From Pseudomonas caspiana (GTDB lineage Bacteria; Pseudomonadota; Gammaproteobacteria; Pseudomonadales; Pseudomonadaceae): 64,000 nt of DNA. Where the stretch lies: the NCBI RefSeq assembly GCF_002158995.1, contig NZ_LOHF01000023.1, positions 39,420 through 103,419 on the forward strand. The letters are read 5' to 3'. The notes beneath the pieces are model-generated. The model ran no database searches. It worked only from the letters and a program-made list of their open reading frames with translations, and was not told where the DNA came from. A program made the translations under genes and the position numbers. Positions 52,945 through 60,989 of the stretch are shown here, piece after piece; within the stretch, counting starts at the first letter, position 1, and every line of letters begins with the position of its first letter.

Positions 52945-53712
52945 TCAGCGAACGATGACTACCGGGTAGCCGTCCACGGGGTGTTCCTGGATCAGTACTT
53001 CCAGGCCAAAAACCTCATGCAGCACATGCGGCTGTAGCACTTCGGCGGGAGTGCCCAAGGCGTGGATGCGCCCTTCGGCCAGCAGGAGCAGTCGATCGCA
53101 GTAGCGGGAAGCCAGGTTCAGGTCGTGCAACACCAGCGCTACTGACACGCCGTCGGCGGCCAGTTGCCGGATTCGTTGCAGGGATGCGTGCTGATGGCGT
53201 GGGTCGAGGGCGGCGGTCGGCTCGTCCAGCAGCAGGGTTTTGCCGGGTACGGCAGGCCAGAGCTGGGCGAGGGCGCGAGCCAGTTGTACCCGCTGGCGTT
53301 CGCCGCCGGACAGTTGTGTATATGATCGTTCGGTCAGGTGGCTCAGGGCGCAATGAGCTAACACTTGTTCGACGATTTCGGCGTCGGCCTGCGCGCCGCT
53401 GTCGTGTGGCAAACGACCGAACCCCACTACCTGATTGACCAGGAAATCGAACTCCAGGGTTGATGTCTGTGGCAGTACTGTCAGCTTCTGTGCCCGTTCG
53501 CGTCCTGTCCAGGTGCTCAGTGATTCGCCCTCCAGCAACACGTGGCCGGTACTCGGTGAAAGCTCGCCACTCATAGCCCCGAACAGGCTGCTTTTGCCCG
53601 CGCCGTTAGGGCCGAGCACACCCAGCACTTCGCCTCCGACTAAGCTCAGGTCAATATCACGCAAGCGCCAGTTGCTACCGGTTTGCAGCCCCAGGCCAGA
53701 AACGCTGAGCAT
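52945..53712 (-). CDS. hmuV: Heme ABC importer ATP-binding protein
   Basis: 255 residues from the ATG at 53712, which overlaps the permease stop (TGATG); a TTG at 53715 is the alternative. Walker A GPNGAGKSS, signature LSGGERQRVQLARAL, Walker B LLLDEPTAALD, His switch LVLHDLNLASRYCD. The iron-chelate/heme ATPase subfamily (HmuV/PhuV). Third gene of the heme operon. Confidence 0.93.
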   Translation of the reverse strand: MLSVSGLGLQTGSNWRLRDIDLSLVGGEVLGVLGPNGAGKSSLFGAMSGELSPSTGHVLLEGESLSTWTGRERAQKLTVLPQTSTLEFDFLVNQVVGFGRLPHDSGAQADAEIVEQVLAHCALSHLTERSYTQLSGGERQRVQLARALAQLWPAVPGKTLLLDEPTAALDPRHQHASLQRIRQLAADGVSVALVLHDLNLASRYCDRLLLLAEGRIHALGTPAEVLQPHVLHEVFGLEVLIQEHPVDGYPVVIVR

Positions 53713-54737
53713 CAAATCCCCCTACGTATCAACAGATAGAGAAAAAAGGGTGCACCGAGCAGTGCGGTGACAATGCCCAGCGGCAACTCGGCGGGGGTCA
53801 GCAGCATGCGCGCAATGGTGTCGGCCAGGAGCAGCAGACTCGCGCCTCCCAGCAGGGACGCAGGCAGCAACAGTCGATGATCGGGGCCCGCCAGCAGCCG
53901 CAACAAATGCGGGACGACCAGCCCGATGAACCCAATCAGACCGGCTGCGGCAACCGCTGCGCCGACGCCCAGTGCCGTGCAGAAAATCAGCTCGGCCTTG
54001 AGCCGTTCAACTTCGATACCCAAGTGTCGGGCTTCCGATTCGCCCAGCAACAGCACGTTCAAGGCCGCTGCCCGACGCGGCAACCAGACGGCGACCGCCA
54101 GCACAATCACTAGCGAGGGCCAGAGACGCGCGTAGCTGGCACCGTTGAGACTGCCCAGATTCCAGGAGGTCAGTTGCCGAAGGGTGGCGTCATCGGCCAA
54201 ATAACCCAGAAGGCCGATCAGCGCGGCTGCCATGGCGGTGATGGCGATCCCGGCGAGCAGCATGATCCCGACGCGGGTCTGCCCGGCGCGGTAACCCAAT
54301 CGGTAGACAATGGCCGTCACGCCCAAACCTCCAGCGAACGCGCACAACGAAAGCAAATACGGCTGGAACCAGGCAGGGGCTGCCATACCTCCCAGGCAGA
54401 TAGCAAATGCTGCGCCCAACGCAGCGCCGGTGGAGACGCCGATCAATCCTGGATCGGCCAGCGGATTGCGGAACAACGCTTGAATAGCAACGCCAGTGAT
54501 CGCCAGCACCGCACCTACGGCAATGCCGAGTAATGTGCGCGGTAGTCGAATCTGACCGACGACCAGCACGGCCTGTTCATCGGCTGCTACAGGGAAGCCT
54601 GCGATATGCGCCAAGGCCCGCAAGGTATCAACCAGCGCCAGATTCAACGGGCCCAGGGTCAACGACAGCAGGACGCTGACCAGCGTCAATCCGCCAAGGC
54701 CAATCAATAAGGGTCTGGCCTGAAGTCTCAGGCTCAT
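53712..54737 (-). CDS. hmuU: Heme ABC importer permease
   Basis: 341 residues, FecCD/BtuC family, ten hydrophobic segments. Conserved RLPRTLLGIAVGAVLAITGVAIQALFRNPLADPGLIGVSTGAALGA, and the coupling-helix segment FIGLVVPHLLRLLAGPDHRLLLPAS. Overlaps hmuT by 3 bases (ATGA). Confidence 0.93.
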   Translation of the reverse strand: MSLRLQARPLLIGLGGLTLVSVLLSLTLGPLNLALVDTLRALAHIAGFPVAADEQAVLVVGQIRLPRTLLGIAVGAVLAITGVAIQALFRNPLADPGLIGVSTGAALGAAFAICLGGMAAPAWFQPYLLSLCAFAGGLGVTAIVYRLGYRAGQTRVGIMLLAGIAITAMAAALIGLLGYLADDATLRQLTSWNLGSLNGASYARLWPSLVIVLAVAVWLPRRAAALNVLLLGESEARHLGIEVERLKAELIFCTALGVGAAVAAAGLIGFIGLVVPHLLRLLAGPDHRLLLPASLLGGASLLLLADTIARMLLTPAELPLGIVTALLGAPFFLYLLIRRGI

Positions 54738-55639
54738 GGTTTATGGGCGATCGTCGCGCCGAGGCTTGGGCGGAAAGCCTGAGCCAGTGCTTCGGCAGCG
54801 GCGGGCAGACGAGGGCCCAGGCCACCGACCAGCAGCGTGGCGTCTAGCGGCAGCAAATGGTTTTCACGTACGGCGCGGTTACTGGCGAGGCCAGGGTTTT
54901 GCGCGACCAGTGCTTGTGCCGCCTGGGGACCATTGATTCGCCGGTCAGCGATGACAATGAAAGCCGGATCCAGCCCCAGCAGCATCTCACTGGACAGCGG
55001 TTTGTAACCCTTGTGCGTGGCGATGTTATTGGCACCGGCCTGGGTCAGCAACCATGCACCCAGCGTGTCGGAGCCTGCCACCAGTGGCCGGTCACCGGCG
55101 CCACCGACCAGCAAAAGCACGCGTGGTGCCTGGTCCTTGTTGGTCGCCAAGCGGCTGGAGAGTTTGTTCAGGTTGTCGCGAAACGCCGCAAACTCTGATT
55201 GAGCCTGATCGTTTTTACCCAGCCACGAACCCAGTTGCTTGAGGTTGCTTTCAAGTGCCGGGAGTTCCGGTTTGGAGGACAGTATTTCGACACGCACCGA
55301 AGCCCGACGCAATTGTTCCAGCACCGGTGGCGGCCCCATTTCCTCGCTGCCCACCAGTACGTCCGGACGCAGTGCGAGAATGCCTTCAGCGCTGAGTTGA
55401 CGTTGATAACCAATTTTCGGCATCTTTTCCAGGCTGGCTGGATGTTGACTGGTGGTGTCTACGGCCACCAGCCGCGACTCGCCGCCCAGCTCGACGATCC
55501 ACTCACTGATCGAGCCGCCCGCCGAAACCCAGCGTTGCGGCAAGTCCGCCGCCAGGCTGGTCTGGGCCAGCAGCCACAAACCCGTTGCAGCGACGAAGGC
55601 TTTGGAGAAAGAAAAAGACTGGGCTGCGAGGCGGCTCAT
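54734..55639 (-). CDS. hmuT: Heme-binding periplasmic protein
   Basis: 301 residues with AAGGACAT upstream of the ATG. Signal peptide about 1-31 (ends SLAA). Helical-backbone substrate-binding protein of the PhuT/HmuT/ShuT class: RWVSAGGSISEWIVELGGESRLVAVDTTSQHP, KIGYQRQLSAEGILALRPDVLVG, LLGLDPAFIVIADR. The Tyr in KIGYQRQLS is at the place of the heme-ligand Tyr of PhuT. The outer membrane receptor and heme oxygenase genes are not adjacent. Confidence 0.92.
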   Translation of the reverse strand: MSRLAAQSFSFSKAFVAATGLWLLAQTSLAADLPQRWVSAGGSISEWIVELGGESRLVAVDTTSQHPASLEKMPKIGYQRQLSAEGILALRPDVLVGSEEMGPPPVLEQLRRASVRVEILSSKPELPALESNLKQLGSWLGKNDQAQSEFAAFRDNLNKLSSRLATNKDQAPRVLLLVGGAGDRPLVAGSDTLGAWLLTQAGANNIATHKGYKPLSSEMLLGLDPAFIVIADRRINGPQAAQALVAQNPGLASNRAVRENHLLPLDATLLVGGLGPRLPAAAEALAQAFRPSLGATIAHKP

Positions 55640-55720
55640 GGTTATGTCCTTAAGGCGTTACCCGGCAAATAGTGATCAGAATTACCAGGATGAAGAATTC
55701 GAGAACACATACTATCCGCA

Positions 55721-55740
55721 AATGACATTTTTTCTCATTA
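55721..55740 (-). promoter_or_regulatory. Possible Fur box upstream of hmuT
   Basis: On the minus strand TAATGAGAAAAAATGTCATT: two outward AATGA half-sites with wider spacing than the consensus. About 90 bases upstream of hmuT, in the 350-base gap that otherwise holds a REP element. Confidence 0.35.
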
Positions 55741-55858
55741 AGATGTCGTAACCTTTTTGTCCTGCCGCATTGTCCGGAGAAAATCAGCACACCGTCATCG
55801 CTACCTTGCGTTGCTTGTTAGCTTAGAAAAATGCAACTACCTGATTTTGAATGCTTTT

Positions 55859-55949
55859 CTGTAGGAGCGCACGAGCAATGCGAGGCCGCGATGGCGTCCT
55901 GTCTGATACACCGCTATCGCGGCCTCGCGTTGCTCGCGCGCTCCTACAG
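55859..55949. repeat. REP doublet, CGAGCAATGCGAGGCCGCGAT type
   Basis: CTGTAGGAGCGCACGAGCAA ... complement ending in CGCGCTCCTACAG. Variant of the CACGAGCACCGCGAGG family. Confidence 0.9.
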
Positions 55950-55989
55950 GTCAGTATTTGTTGAGCGACAGCGGACAGGTCCAGCAATT

Positions 55990-57363
55990 TCAGGTCCCTA
56001 GACTTCTCAGCCGCAACTGCGCGCAACATCCGCCATCGGGGCGGTTGCCGATCTGCAGGGTGCTGTCGAGTTTCTTGACGATCATTTCGACGATGGCCAA
56101 TCCCAGCCCTGCACCGTTGCTGTGTCCATTGCTGTAGAAACGTTCCAGCAGACGCGGTGCATTTTTTTCGTCGATGCCCGGCCCGCTGTCCTCGACGCGC
56201 AACTCGGCCAGGCCGTCATGGCTGCGGTCCAGAATGACCCGAATCTCACTGTTGGCCGGAGCGAAATTCAGGGCGTTGGTCAGCAGGTTCTGGAAGGCCA
56301 CAGTGATGGCCGCGGGATCACTGTGTAACCGGAAGTCTTCTACCCCATCGAAGACCAGTTCAACTTTTTTCTCGGCCGCCAGCGGTGTCAGTTCGGCAAG
56401 TTCTTCACGTACCAGACTGCCCAGGTCGAATGTCTGCAATTCGCTTTGATTTACCTTCGGTTCAAGGCGCGCCATGGTCAGCAACTGGCTGGCAATCCGC
56501 GTGGCGCGGTCGACGCCATGCACCAGATAATCCAGCGCCTCTTCGCGTTGTTCCGGCAGTTGCGCCTGTCTGGCGTTTTGCGCGTGGATGCGCAGGATGG
56601 TGAGCGGTGTCCGCAGTTCGTGGGCCGCATCTGCGATAAAACGGCGCTCTCGTTCCAGCAGATTTTCGATCTGGATCAGCAGGCGATTGAGCGCGGTCTG
56701 CATCGGTTCCAGCTCTTTGGGCAGCGGTGCCAGATGCAGCGGCTCAAGACTCTCCGGCTCGCGTCGACGAATGACGCTGGCCATGAATTGCAGTGGGCGC
56801 AAACCCCAGCCAATCGCCAGCCAGATCGCCAGGGCCAGAAGGGGAACTCCAATCACAGTGGGCCACAAGGTGTGGCGGACGATGCGCTGAATCAGGTCTT
56901 GGCGCACATCGTCACGCTCGCCGACCCAGATCAGCAGCCCTTGCTGCGCGTCGACCAGCAGGAAACCACACCAGTCATTGCCGTCTTTGAGGAAATCATG
57001 TGAGCCCTCGGTAACAGGCGGGCCGTCCAGCTCCGGCGCCTCGGCGGAGCGCACCAGCAGTTCGCCGTTGCTGCGCCAGATCTGGAACGTCAAACGCGTC
57101 TCATAGGGATGAGCAGCCTCACCGCCGCCCACTCGACTCATGGCTTCATCGAAAGCCTGATACAGCCGATCAAGGTCGGTCTCGCCCGGTGGCCGTTGGC
57201 GCAGAACGCCTTGCAGCAGGCGTGCGCTTTGCGCCAGTTGGGCGTCGTAGACTTCTTCAATTTCATTGTGGCTATCGCGTAGCGCCAACCAACTGATAGT
57301 CAGGTCGCCCAACAGCAGCAGAAGCAACACAGGGACGAGAATGCGCGCGCGAACTGAACTCAT
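55990..57363 (-). CDS. Membrane sensor histidine kinase (QseC/PmrB-like)
   Basis: 457 residues. TM1 about 7-27, periplasmic region about 28-160 (with WRSNGELLVRSAEAPELDGPP as in QseC-type kinases), TM2 about 165-187, a HAMP-like linker, H-box AHELRTPLTILRIHAQNA, N-box QNLLTNALNFAPANS, glycine boxes EDSGPGID and GAGLGLAIVEM. No RExxE iron motif in the periplasmic loop. Paired with the response regulator gene (4-base overlap). Confidence 0.92.
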   Translation of the reverse strand: MSSVRARILVPVLLLLLLGDLTISWLALRDSHNEIEEVYDAQLAQSARLLQGVLRQRPPGETDLDRLYQAFDEAMSRVGGGEAAHPYETRLTFQIWRSNGELLVRSAEAPELDGPPVTEGSHDFLKDGNDWCGFLLVDAQQGLLIWVGERDDVRQDLIQRIVRHTLWPTVIGVPLLALAIWLAIGWGLRPLQFMASVIRRREPESLEPLHLAPLPKELEPMQTALNRLLIQIENLLERERRFIADAAHELRTPLTILRIHAQNARQAQLPEQREEALDYLVHGVDRATRIASQLLTMARLEPKVNQSELQTFDLGSLVREELAELTPLAAEKKVELVFDGVEDFRLHSDPAAITVAFQNLLTNALNFAPANSEIRVILDRSHDGLAELRVEDSGPGIDEKNAPRLLERFYSNGHSNGAGLGLAIVEMIVKKLDSTLQIGNRPDGGCCAQLRLRSLGT

Positions 57364-58022
57364 GACAAGGTCTCGATCCGGTAGCCCACACCGCGCACGG
57401 TGCGGATCAATTCGGCAGAGAGTTTTTTACGCAGGTTGTGGATCAACACCTCCAGCGTGTTGCTCTCCACCTTGTCTTGCCAGCCGTAAAGCGTCGACGA
57501 CAAACGCTCGCGGGTCACGACTTTACCGGGCCGGATCATCAGTTGATGCAGTAACTGATACTCCATCGGCGTCATGGCGATTTCGACACCGTTGAAGCTG
57601 ACTTGTTGGGTCGCCGGATCAAGGCTGATTTGCCCATGTTCCAGCAACGGTTGCGCACGACCCTGACTGCGTCGCAGCAGTGCACGAACCCGGGCTTTTA
57701 GCTCGTCCACATCGAAGGGTTTGACCAGATAGTCATCAGCGCCAGCGTCCAGCCCGGCGATACGGTCGGGGGTGCCGTCACGAGCGGTCAGGATCAATAC
57801 AGGCAGGGACTGTTGCTCCGCGCGAATCTGGCGCAGCAAGTCGATACCGTCCAGACGCGGCAGGCCGAGGTCGAGCAGCAGTAAGTCAAAGCGTTCGCTG
57901 CGCAGGGCATGCAGTGCGCTCGCGCCGTCCTGCAGCCAGTCCAGCGTATAGCCTTCGCTGCCGAGGGCGACACGGATGCCCTGGCCTACGGCGCGGTCAT
58001 CTTCCACAAGGAGCAGGCGCAT
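57360..58022 (-). CDS. OmpR-family response regulator
   Basis: 220 residues. Receiver domain with acidic pocket E7-D8-D9, phospho-acceptor Asp51 (LLLLDLGLPRLDG) and Lys in LVKPFD; winged-helix effector domain with LMIRPGKVVTRERLSSTLYGW and NTLEVLIHNLRKKL, of the QseB/PmrA/TctD group. Divergent from the PepSY-b561 genes, which are the natural first targets. A 5-N6-5 direct repeat lies in between. Confidence 0.93.
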   Translation of the reverse strand: MRLLLVEDDRAVGQGIRVALGSEGYTLDWLQDGASALHALRSERFDLLLLDLGLPRLDGIDLLRQIRAEQQSLPVLILTARDGTPDRIAGLDAGADDYLVKPFDVDELKARVRALLRRSQGRAQPLLEHGQISLDPATQQVSFNGVEIAMTPMEYQLLHQLMIRPGKVVTRERLSSTLYGWQDKVESNTLEVLIHNLRKKLSAELIRTVRGVGYRIETLS

Positions 58023-58128
58023 AAGGTGTTCCGTATTGGTTTCAGCCGGTGAGGGCGCACATGATGCCGCTACGCCAGCGCTTCGGGCAGGGCCTTGCGT
58101 CGGGGAAGATGTAACGGTCTGTTGCGTC

Positions 58129-58144
58129 CTAAGCTTTCGCTAAG
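58129..58144 (+). promoter_or_regulatory. Direct repeat CTAAG-N6-CTAAG, putative response regulator site
   Basis: Two copies of CTAAGCTTT exactly 11 bases apart in the 169-base divergent region, 48 bases before the PepSY start. OmpR-family dimers of the PmrA/BqsR type bind 5-N6-5 direct repeats of this shape. Confidence 0.65.
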
Positions 58145-58191
58145 CTTTGTTTCGCACAGTAGCGGCTCCTTAGTTCTTACGAGTGTCTGCC

Positions 58192-58461
58192 ATGCGTAAA
58201 GTCCTGTTGCTGGTTCCCTTCCTGCTCGCCAGTCCGCTGGCCCTTGCCGGTCCACAATGCACCACTGCCGAACGCTCCACCTGGCAGGATCAGGGCAAAT
58301 TCCAGGAGCAACTGAAAGCTCAGGGTTACGAGATCAGCAAGTTCAAAGTCACTGACGGCAACTGCTACGAAATCTACGGCTTCGACAAAGACAAACGCAA
58401 AGTCGAGATCTACCACGATCCGGTCACCGGTAAAGCCGTGAAGACCGAGATCAAAGGCTAA
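58192..58461 (+). CDS. PepSY domain secreted protein
   Basis: 89 residues from the ATG at 58192. Signal peptide MRKVLLLVPFLLASPLALAG, then one PepSY unit: QEQLKAQGYEISKFKVTDGNCYEIYGFDKDKRKVEIYHDPVTGKAVKTE. Small PepSY proteins next to OmpR-type two-component systems are common and may inhibit or report to the sensor. TAATG overlap with the cytochrome gene. Confidence 0.92.
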   Translation: MRKVLLLVPFLLASPLALAGPQCTTAERSTWQDQGKFQEQLKAQGYEISKFKVTDGNCYEIYGFDKDKRKVEIYHDPVTGKAVKTEIKG

Positions 58462-59006
58462 TGACTCGGCCGACCCTGCGCCTGTGGGACCCGCTGGTGC
58501 GGCTGTTCCACATTTCCCTGGCCGGTGTTTTCGTCGCTAATTACTTCTTCAATGAAGCCGGTGACGATTGGCACGTTTGGCTGGGTTACTACGTGGTTGC
58601 CTGGCTGGTGGTCCGAGTGGTGTGGGGTTTCATCGGGCCGCGCAGTGCGCGCTGGTCCGATTTCTGGCCGACGCCTGCGCGTTTGCGTGCCCATGTTGGC
58701 TCGCTAATCAGGCGTCAGCCGGAACATCGGCTGGGCCACTCGCCGTTGGGTGCGCTGGTCATGGTGCTGATGATGGCGATGATTTGCGGTATCGGTTTGA
58801 CCGGATGGCTGATGACCGAAGTGGATGCCCTGTGGGGCGCAGACTGGCCTCAGCAGATTCATGAAACGCTGGCTGACGGCCTGGCGTTGGTGGTGTGCCT
58901 GCACATAGCGGCGGCACTGTTTGAAAGTTATCAGGTGAAGGACAACCTGCCGTTGTCGATGATCACGGGTCGGCGTCGGCCACTTGCCGAAGAGCCACGT
59001 GATTGA
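58461..59006 (+). CDS. Cytochrome b561-type membrane protein
   Basis: 181 residues, four hydrophobic segments. DUF4405/Ni-Fe hydrogenase-type b subunit pattern: LWDPLVRLFHISLAG with a heme-ligand His, DDWHVWLGYYVVAWLVVRVVWGFIGPRSARW, LGHSPLGALVMVLMM, and LVVCLHIAAALFES. Electron carrier in the inner membrane; partner unknown. Stop is 36 bases before the sialidase-fold gene, so the five genes may form one transcript. Confidence 0.92.
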   Translation: MTRPTLRLWDPLVRLFHISLAGVFVANYFFNEAGDDWHVWLGYYVVAWLVVRVVWGFIGPRSARWSDFWPTPARLRAHVGSLIRRQPEHRLGHSPLGALVMVLMMAMICGIGLTGWLMTEVDALWGADWPQQIHETLADGLALVVCLHIAAALFESYQVKDNLPLSMITGRRRPLAEEPRD

Positions 59007-59044
59007 GCCCAGACATTTTGCCTTCACGATTGTGATCACTACCC

Positions 59045-60343
59045 ATGCGACTGACTTCTTTCAATGTACCTGTCTTGAGTGCATACCTTGCGCTCACTCT
59101 GGTTTTCATCGGTGCCTGGTTCAGCCATCCCCAGCACCGCTTGTCCGGCTTCGCTGTTGCACCCGCTTTAACGCCGGTTTCGGGCGTTGCGGCAAAAGCC
59201 AGTTATAGCAGCCGTTTCGCGTCCTCTGATCTGGATGACTTTGTTCACTCGTCTGCGGTGACCGCCTTGCCCGGTGGCGACCTGATGTCCGTGTGGTTCG
59301 CGGGCTCTCGTGAAGGTGCGGGCGATGTGGAAATCCGCGCCTCGCGATTCGACGCACGTGCTGGCGAGTGGGGCGATGAGCAGGTGCTGGCAACGCGTCA
59401 GTCCACTCAGGAGGGCACCGGCAAGTACATCCGCAAACTCGGTAACCCGGTGGTTGCTTTGGCACCGGACCAGCGTTTGTGGTTGTTCTATGTCTCGGTC
59501 TCGGTGGGCGGCTGGGCAGGCAGTTCGGTCAACGTGATGGTCTCCGAGGACATGGGCAAGAACTGGTCGCAGCCTCGTCAACTGATCACCTCGCCGTTCC
59601 TGAACATCAGTACATTGGTGCGCGCCGCACCAGTGTTTCACGCTGACGGTTCGATCGGCCTGCCGGTTTACCACGAGTTTCTCGGCAAGTTTGCCGAGTA
59701 CCTGTACCTGAGCGCCGACGGTGATGTGATCGACAAATTCCGTATCAGCCGCGGCAAGAACTCTCTGCAGCCAACGGTGGTGCCACTGGATGGCAAGCGC
59801 GCGGTCGCACTGCTGCGTTACGCGGGCAACACGCATCACAAAGTGCTCGCCAGTCGCACCGAGGATGGCGGTCAGACCTGGAGTGAACCGCTGCCCCTCG
59901 CGCCAAGCAATCCCAATTCCTCGCTGGCTGCAGTTGGCACGCCCGATCGCGGTCTGTTGGTCGCGCTGAATGACCTGCGCGACGGTCGTTTCAAATTGAG
60001 CCTCTACGGCACTGACGAGCAGATGGATCACTGGACTTCGCTGATCGATCTGGATAAGTCGCCCGATCCGCTGGGCAATCCGTTTTCCTTTGATGCCTAC
60101 AAGGAAATCATCGGCGAAGGTTTCCGCGCCTCCAGCGGCGTGCGCCGTCATCCGCTTGAGGAACAGTTCCTGAGCAATCTCGATCAGCGTGTGTGCTCGC
60201 CTCAAGGCTGCGACTTTGAGTATGAGTATCCGTACTTCATCCGCAGCCCCGACGGTCTCTACCACTTGGTTTATTCGTGGAATAACACCTTTATCAAACA
60301 CGTCAGCTTCAATGAAGCCTGGCTGGCGGAGCAATTACTGTGA
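59045..60343 (+). CDS. Membrane-anchored sialidase-fold (BNR) protein
   Basis: 432 residues. N-terminal signal anchor about 10-27, then a six-bladed sialidase fold: two full Asp boxes, SEDMGKNW and TEDGGQTW, with further weaker repeats, and an SVWFAGSREGAGDVEI strand at the place of the sialidase catalytic-arginine region. True sialidase activity is doubtful; homologs are annotated only as sialidase family. It overlaps the next gene (GTGA). No ribosome site of note. Confidence 0.85.
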   Translation: MRLTSFNVPVLSAYLALTLVFIGAWFSHPQHRLSGFAVAPALTPVSGVAAKASYSSRFASSDLDDFVHSSAVTALPGGDLMSVWFAGSREGAGDVEIRASRFDARAGEWGDEQVLATRQSTQEGTGKYIRKLGNPVVALAPDQRLWLFYVSVSVGGWAGSSVNVMVSEDMGKNWSQPRQLITSPFLNISTLVRAAPVFHADGSIGLPVYHEFLGKFAEYLYLSADGDVIDKFRISRGKNSLQPTVVPLDGKRAVALLRYAGNTHHKVLASRTEDGGQTWSEPLPLAPSNPNSSLAAVGTPDRGLLVALNDLRDGRFKLSLYGTDEQMDHWTSLIDLDKSPDPLGNPFSFDAYKEIIGEGFRASSGVRRHPLEEQFLSNLDQRVCSPQGCDFEYEYPYFIRSPDGLYHLVYSWNNTFIKHVSFNEAWLAEQLL

Positions 60344-60966
60344 TGTCTCTGTGGCAAGCCCATCTTTTTTTCAGCCTGACGTTGTTCATCGTGGCGGCTT
60401 CTTGGGTCGCTAACCTGAAGTGGCGCCTGATCATTCTGGCGAGTGCTTCAGTGCTGGGTTTTGTCAGTCTCGATGGTCTTTCGCTGGCGGCGTACGTGCG
60501 CAGCTTTACCGACGATCTGGCGATCACGACCGCGATTGTCCTTGTCTGGCTCTCCTTGCAGCGTCTTTTGAAACTGCCTGGAGTCGGTCGCCCTGGCACC
60601 GTCGTGGTGATCGTTTTTGCTGCCCTGGCACTGGTTCTCTATCCGGCCACATTAGGCCTCAGCTATAGCGATCCTTATCGTCTGGGCTTTAATCCGCGCC
60701 CTCTGATCATTGCCGTTGCAGTCATCGCTTTCGGCTTGCTGTACCTGCGCAATGGCTTGGGCGTCGTGATGCTGGCAGGCGCGACACTGGCCTTCGCGGT
60801 GCGCAGCAAGCCTTCGGAAAACTATTGGGATTATCTGATCGACCCGTTGCTGGCGCTGTATTGCTGCGTGGCACTGGTATTGATGATCGCGCGTGGCATC
60901 TATCGACGCTGGCGCAGTAGCCAGCAAATGGCGGTATCCAGCATCAAGCCGGTTTCTGGCTTGTGA
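60340..60966 (+). CDS. Multi-span membrane protein of the sialidase/LTA-synthase-like set
   Basis: 208 residues, no domain recognised. Six to seven hydrophobic segments, almost no soluble part, a cytoplasmic basic end (RGIYRRWRSSQQMA). Start GTG at 60340 (GGAG nine bases upstream) or ATG at 60343. Sandwiched with overlaps between the sialidase-fold gene and the LTA-synthase-like gene, which suggests an obligate partner, for example a substrate carrier or scaffold. Confidence 0.8.
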   Translation: MMSLWQAHLFFSLTLFIVAASWVANLKWRLIILASASVLGFVSLDGLSLAAYVRSFTDDLAITTAIVLVWLSLQRLLKLPGVGRPGTVVVIVFAALALVLYPATLGLSYSDPYRLGFNPRPLIIAVAVIAFGLLYLRNGLGVVMLAGATLAFAVRSKPSENYWDYLIDPLLALYCCVALVLMIARGIYRRWRSSQQMAVSSIKPVSGL

Positions 60967-60989
60967 GTGTAAGAGTCAAGGGGATGAAA

